DNA from: Phymatolithon calcareum
Lineage: Eukaryota; Rhodophyta; Florideophyceae; Hapalidiales
Assembly (NCBI GenBank): GCA_977006965.1
Contig: OZ345378.1
Coordinates: 806,001-870,000, forward strand
Direction of reading: 5' to 3'
Length of the DNA stretch: 64,000 bases
Part shown: positions 60,705 through 64,000 of the stretch, in pieces
How the letters are laid out: each line of letters starts with the position of its first letter
Position numbering within the stretch: the first letter of the stretch is position 1
Notes under the pieces: model-generated
Database searches by the model: none
Told to the model about the DNA's origin: nothing
The model's input: only the letters and a program-made list of their open reading frames with translations
Position numbers and translations under genes: made by a program

Positions 60705-61497
60705 TTAGTAGTAAGGGTCGCTTGGGACCTGTTTCCAAGTTAGGAAAAATCGATACCTATTCACCCCAAAGGAACAAGTTGAAACATAACAACATTCAAT
60801 AGCAGTCAGCAACTGTGCGACGCCTCAGACACCGTGATCAAAGTAATTGCAAGCGCCAACATACCGCACGAATCCGTAAATTCCTAGGAGGAACGTGATG
60901 AGAGTCGAACCTGGATCAGGATCAGCAAAGTTGGAAGAATAAAAGCAACAGTCAGTCAACAGCAGTCAGCAACTGCGAGAAACCTCGGACGCGCAGCTCA
61001 AAGCAATCGCAATCATTAGCAAGCATACCGTAGAGAATGTGCACAAAGTGGACCTGGAAGTACGCAAAGTTGAGGGCATACTCCAGCCGGCAACTACCCG
61101 CAAGGATGTACTTCGAATCGTCACCATAGCGCTCGCACAGAACATTGGTCTCTCCGAGTACGAGAAACTTGCGCACGGTCGCGGTGCAGCGCCACTCTGC
61201 GCCACTAGGCCCGCCGTCGCCCGATCCGTATCGCACGCAAGACGCAACGCGTGGATACCAGTCCTGGCGCCACCAAAAGCCCGCTGCAGAACCAGACACA
61301 CAGCGCAATTCCGGCATGCGCTTGCCGCGCGAGCTAGTTGCGAACTTCGTCGCAGAAAACTGCAGGGATGTCACACCTGCAAATAACACTCGGTCGCCCG
61401 AGTCCTCGACCGCCTGCTCCCCGGGGTCCACGTCCGTTTCGTTTGCTAGAATGCCAGTTGCCAGCATCACCAACGTGATGCAAGCCAAGAACCGCAT
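60705..61497 (-). CDS. SARAF: SARAF-like (TMEM66) membrane protein, three exons
   Basis: Proposed exons are 61497-61029, 60910-60865 and 60756-60705, with introns of 118 and 108 bp (GTATGC...ATCCAG and GTATGT...GAATAG). The product is about 188 residues. It begins with a signal peptide (MRFLACITLVMLATGILANE). A lumenal domain follows with LFAGVTSLQFSATKFATSSR, LRCVSGSA, GAEWRCTATV and VLCERYGDDSKYILAGSCRL then EY. This matches the Cys pattern of SARAF, the ER protein that turns off store-operated calcium entry in animals. Exon 2 supplies a membrane helix (STLITFLLGIYGFVR), as in SARAF, and the cytosolic tail is short. Exon 1 is firm. Exons 2 and 3 rest on splice signals and frame only. A calcium role in an alga is inference. 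Confidence 0.68.
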
Positions 61498-62047
61498 GAC
61501 GGAGGATCCTGCTTCGCAGAGTGCGAAGTCGCTCGTTGGTCACCGACCTGTGCATAAATGCGGCCTGCGGCCGGATTGCGAGAGCGGGGTACTGCGGAAT
61601 TAAGCCGATGACTGTAAAGATGCAAAACTCTGTCTGTGGGACTGTATGTTCACAGTTCCACAGATCAGAGTTCTGCAGTGCATGTTTGCGGTTTGGATCA
61701 CGGAGCTGGAGTCGCCTTTGGTCAATGTGGAGTATGACAACTTTTGTACCAATGTCGTACTCAGGCATTGGCCAATCATGATTCTTCATAACCAAATAAA
61801 AAATTTTCCAAAAATTCTACATTAGAGCTCATTTTCAAAGGTCGAGACTCGACAACACGGCATACGCGGCACCCACCGTTGTCTTCGCCTTCGCCTTTAC
61901 TTGCAACCCATCTTCTCTGCACGCGCTTACTCCTGTTCTTCCCCTTTGCCGTGCCTTCGGCAACAAGCATTTCAGAGACCAGCGTCATCGGACGCGTGGA
62001 CTATATAGCGCAGTGTCTGTCACCAGTTGCATAGCGCTTCAATTACG
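61498..62047. other. Divergent promoter region between SARAF and SPT5
   Basis: No gene is seen. The stretch holds both promoters. Short frames are shadows. Confidence 0.45.
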
Positions 62048-64000
62048 ATGCCGCGACCGCGCGAGGAGGACCCCGAGGACGAAGATGATTACGCGCAGGA
62101 TGACTATTCCGACGATGAGCGCACCGCGGACAAGCGTCCCAAAAAGAAGAAGCGCAAGTTCACTGGTTTTCTCGATATGGAAGCCGAGGAAGATGATAAC
62201 GATGACGATGACGAGGGCGATGAGGCAATTGCTGGGCTTCTCGCTGAGGATGACGGAGATGCAGAGGCGGAAGACGATCGCCAACAGGCTCGCGCTCAGC
62301 AGCTACAGCGCAGACAGGCGTTTGCAGCCGATGACCCTAAGGAATACATGGATTACATCAACAAGAAGTTCGGCGACATCCAGTCCGATGATGATGACGT
62401 CGATCAGCGCCCTCCAGATACATCTGGCATCGATCAGCAGTCGCTTCTGCCTACCATTCGAGATCCGAGACTCTACATTGTGAGGTGTAGGAAACCGGGC
62501 CATGAGCGCAGGGCCATTCTGACCTTGCTACAAAAATACTTCGATTTGAAAAAGAAGGGCAGAGACCTTGGTATTGTTTCCGCTGTCGCTCCGGAGCATT
62601 TGAAGGGAAGAATTTATATTGAGGCTTCAAGTTCGGCTCAGGTCGAGTTTGCGGTCAATGGTCTCGACCTTTTTGCCACCTATGATGGGGTCAAAGCGCT
62701 GCGGCTGGAGGAGATGACTGACGTTCTTAAGGTCGGCAAAAAGTTGGATAAACAACTTCCAGGAAACTGGGTCCGCAGAACAAGGGGTATCTACAAAGGC
62801 GATTTGGCCCAGGTGGTGCGTGTCGGCGATGGGAATGAGAATATGATCACCATCCGCCTTATCCCGCGCTTGGACATCAAGGGAGAACGCGAGTACATGG
62901 AAAATGCGGACGACGAGTACGAAGAGGAGGATAACCATGCTCCGGGCTCTGGTTTGGTTATGAACACCAAGAGAAGAGGTCGTCCACCGCAGAAGCTCTT
63001 CGATAGAAAAGAAATCTATCGCCTCACCGGAAGTGCAGATATCTACACCCAGAGGAATACCAACACTGGCGAAATCTTCGACTATTGGAATGGCGATGCG
63101 TATCGACATGGTTTGCTATATTCTCGGTGTTCAATCAAAGCGCTTATCATCGGTGATAATGTCCAACCGCAAGTTGAGGAACTTGAAAAATGGATGGCCG
63201 CTGAGCAGAGAATGCGCGTTGCCTATGAAGATGACCCTTCAGTCATGACTGCGGAGGAGGCACGTATTGGGCTCAACCTGCAGTTTTCGTCCTCGAATGG
63301 AAGCCGCAAGACAGGTCTCTTCAAGGGTGACTCCGTGCATATCACCAAGGGTGAACAGAAGGGACTATCTGGAACTATTGCTGGTTTTGATGGGGATGTT
63401 GTTCTCATGCAAACCGCTGATTTCCCGGAACCCTTGCGGGTGTCGCGCGCTGATCTCGTTAAGACCTTCAAAATTGCCGACCATGTCAAAGTTGCTGCAG
63501 GCAAGCATGCGGGTCAGGCGGGTGTCATTGTCAACGTTGAAGGGGAATTTCTCACTATCTTTACAGATTCTACCCGCGAAGAAATTCGGGTCCTCAGTTC
63601 GCATGTGGCTGATTCCAATGATCTCAACACTGAGGTCACAATGGCGCGTAATGGCGCCTTGCAGAGCCGAGTGCATTATGAGCTCTTCGATCTTGTCCAG
63701 CTCCTCTCTGATCCCAATGCCAAGGGCGTTGTCGTCTGCGTCAAGAATGACGGTATTGAAATTCTAAACGCCCAAAACATGCGTCAGGTTGTGCCTCTTT
63801 CTGAAATCAAGTGCAAAATCCAGGACAGATCCGCTCGTGCGATGGATGCACGCCAAAACCCAATTGCAGAGAACGACACCATCCATGTTATTGGGGGGCC
63901 TGCGAAGGACAGACATGGTGTTGTGCAGCACGTGGCAGGGCCGACCGTTTTCTTCAAGGCGCGTGACGAAATCAAAAACTGTGGTATTATCGCTGTGCCA
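62048..64000 (+). CDS. SPT5: SPT5 transcription elongation factor (5' part, runs off the window)
   Basis: An open frame of 651 codons from the ATG at 62048 continues past the window end. The N-terminus is strongly acidic (EEDPEDEDDYAQDDYSDDER) with a KRPKKKKRK nuclear signal (about 30). The NGN domain follows from about 139 (RDPRLYIVRCRKPGHERRAI and GRIYIEASSSAQVEFAV), the SPT4-binding part. Then come KOW regions with V.VGDGNENMITIRLIPRLD, FKGDSVHITKGEQKGLSGTI, VKVAAGKHAGQAGVIV and NDTIHVIGGPAKDRHGVV. SPT5 travels with RNA polymerase II and controls pausing and elongation. No intron is seen in this part. It is divergent from the SARAF-like gene. Confidence 0.94.
   Translation, partial: MPRPREEDPEDEDDYAQDDYSDDERTADKRPKKKKRKFTGFLDMEAEEDDNDDDDEGDEAIAGLLAEDDGDAEAEDDRQQARAQQLQRRQAFAADDPKEYMDYINKKFGDIQSDDDDVDQRPPDTSGIDQQSLLPTIRDPRLYIVRCRKPGHERRAILTLLQKYFDLKKKGRDLGIVSAVAPEHLKGRIYIEASSSAQVEFAVNGLDLFATYDGVKALRLEEMTDVLKVGKKLDKQLPGNWVRRTRGIYKGDLAQVVRVGDGNENMITIRLIPRLDIKGEREYMENADDEYEEEDNHAPGSGLVMNTKRRGRPPQKLFDRKEIYRLTGSADIYTQRNTNTGEIFDYWNGDAYRHGLLYSRCSIKALIIGDNVQPQVEELEKWMAAEQRMRVAYEDDPSVMTAEEARIGLNLQFSSSNGSRKTGLFKGDSVHITKGEQKGLSGTIAGFDGDVVLMQTADFPEPLRVSRADLVKTFKIADHVKVAAGKHAGQAGVIVNVEGEFLTIFTDSTREEIRVLSSHVADSNDLNTEVTMARNGALQSRVHYELFDLVQLLSDPNAKGVVVCVKNDGIEILNAQNMRQVVPLSEIKCKIQDRSARAMDARQNPIAENDTIHVIGGPAKDRHGVVQHVAGPTVFFKARDEIKNCGIIAVP

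Noticed and set aside
62627-63109. A 160-codon minus frame within SPT5
   Set aside because: The plus frame encodes clear NGN and KOW domains.
1-64000. CRISPR array, riboswitch or bacterial operon features
   Set aside because: No regularly spaced repeats are present. The introns, tRNA boxes and gene families are eukaryotic.

Overview
The window is nuclear eukaryotic DNA. The spliced GT-AG introns I could trace lie in uL18m, ribosomal protein S3 and a SARAF-like gene, and most other genes have no intron. It contains a tRNA-Gly, SPT5, EMG1, a tandem GET3/ArsA ATPase with a transit-peptide-like leader, and many retroelements. Intron-poor genes packed between retrotransposon islands, with plastid-type leaders, suggest a red macroalga of the Chondrus crispus type. 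That assignment is inference from gene style; no marker was compared.

Positions 1-28 kb are an accessory, repeat-rich region. It starts with a decayed Ty3/gypsy pol and its 3' LTR (1-2256). Next come a 664-bp tandem duplication (2970-4297) and a small secreted cysteine-rich peptide gene (4793-5023). A full-length non-LTR retrotransposon follows on the minus strand (8334-12535) with an 11-bp target-site duplication; it carries a 2A-like motif and a Tudor-like module set inside its RNase H domain. A complete Ty1/copia element (13195-21710) has GATAT target-site duplications, a primer-binding site matching the initiator tRNA-Met anticodon arm and a polypurine tract. Its gag-pol is decayed, but between pol and the 3' LTR it holds an intact antisense gene. 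That product begins with a near copy of the histone H3 tail, continues into a predicted papain-fold cysteine protease and ends in a basic nuclear-localisation-like tail. The 3' LTR of this element is split by a TIR transposon that itself contains a solo gypsy LTR and a MITE. A large NB-ARC/WD40 (NLR-like) gene follows (23493-27506), and two broken copies of its N-terminal domain lie at 7.4-8.0 and 22.6-22.9 kb.

Positions 28.8-48 kb are a compact host gene block. It encodes a single-pass membrane protein with a duplicated domain, a MYND zinc-finger protein, an F-box/propeller protein, uL18m, the GET3 tandem ATPase, a Nudix hydrolase, ribosomal protein S3, arginine deiminase and EMG1. Two NADH-pyrophosphatase-type Nudix paralogues close the block, the second with a broken Nudix box.

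Positions 48-58 kb are gene-poor. They hold a decayed non-LTR fragment, a SHAQKYF MYB gene, tRNA-Gly(CCC) and a short hAT element with a perfect 8-bp target-site duplication. The last part (58.6-64 kb) holds a plastid-leader protein with a DnaG-like zinc motif and a primase-like C-terminus, a SARAF-like gene with two mutually similar introns, and the 5' part of SPT5.

The strongest candidate for an undescribed system is the copia-borne, antisense H3-tail-mimic protease. Next to it lies a LINE-like element with a Tudor-like insert, so two neighbouring retroelements both carry chromatin-related modules.
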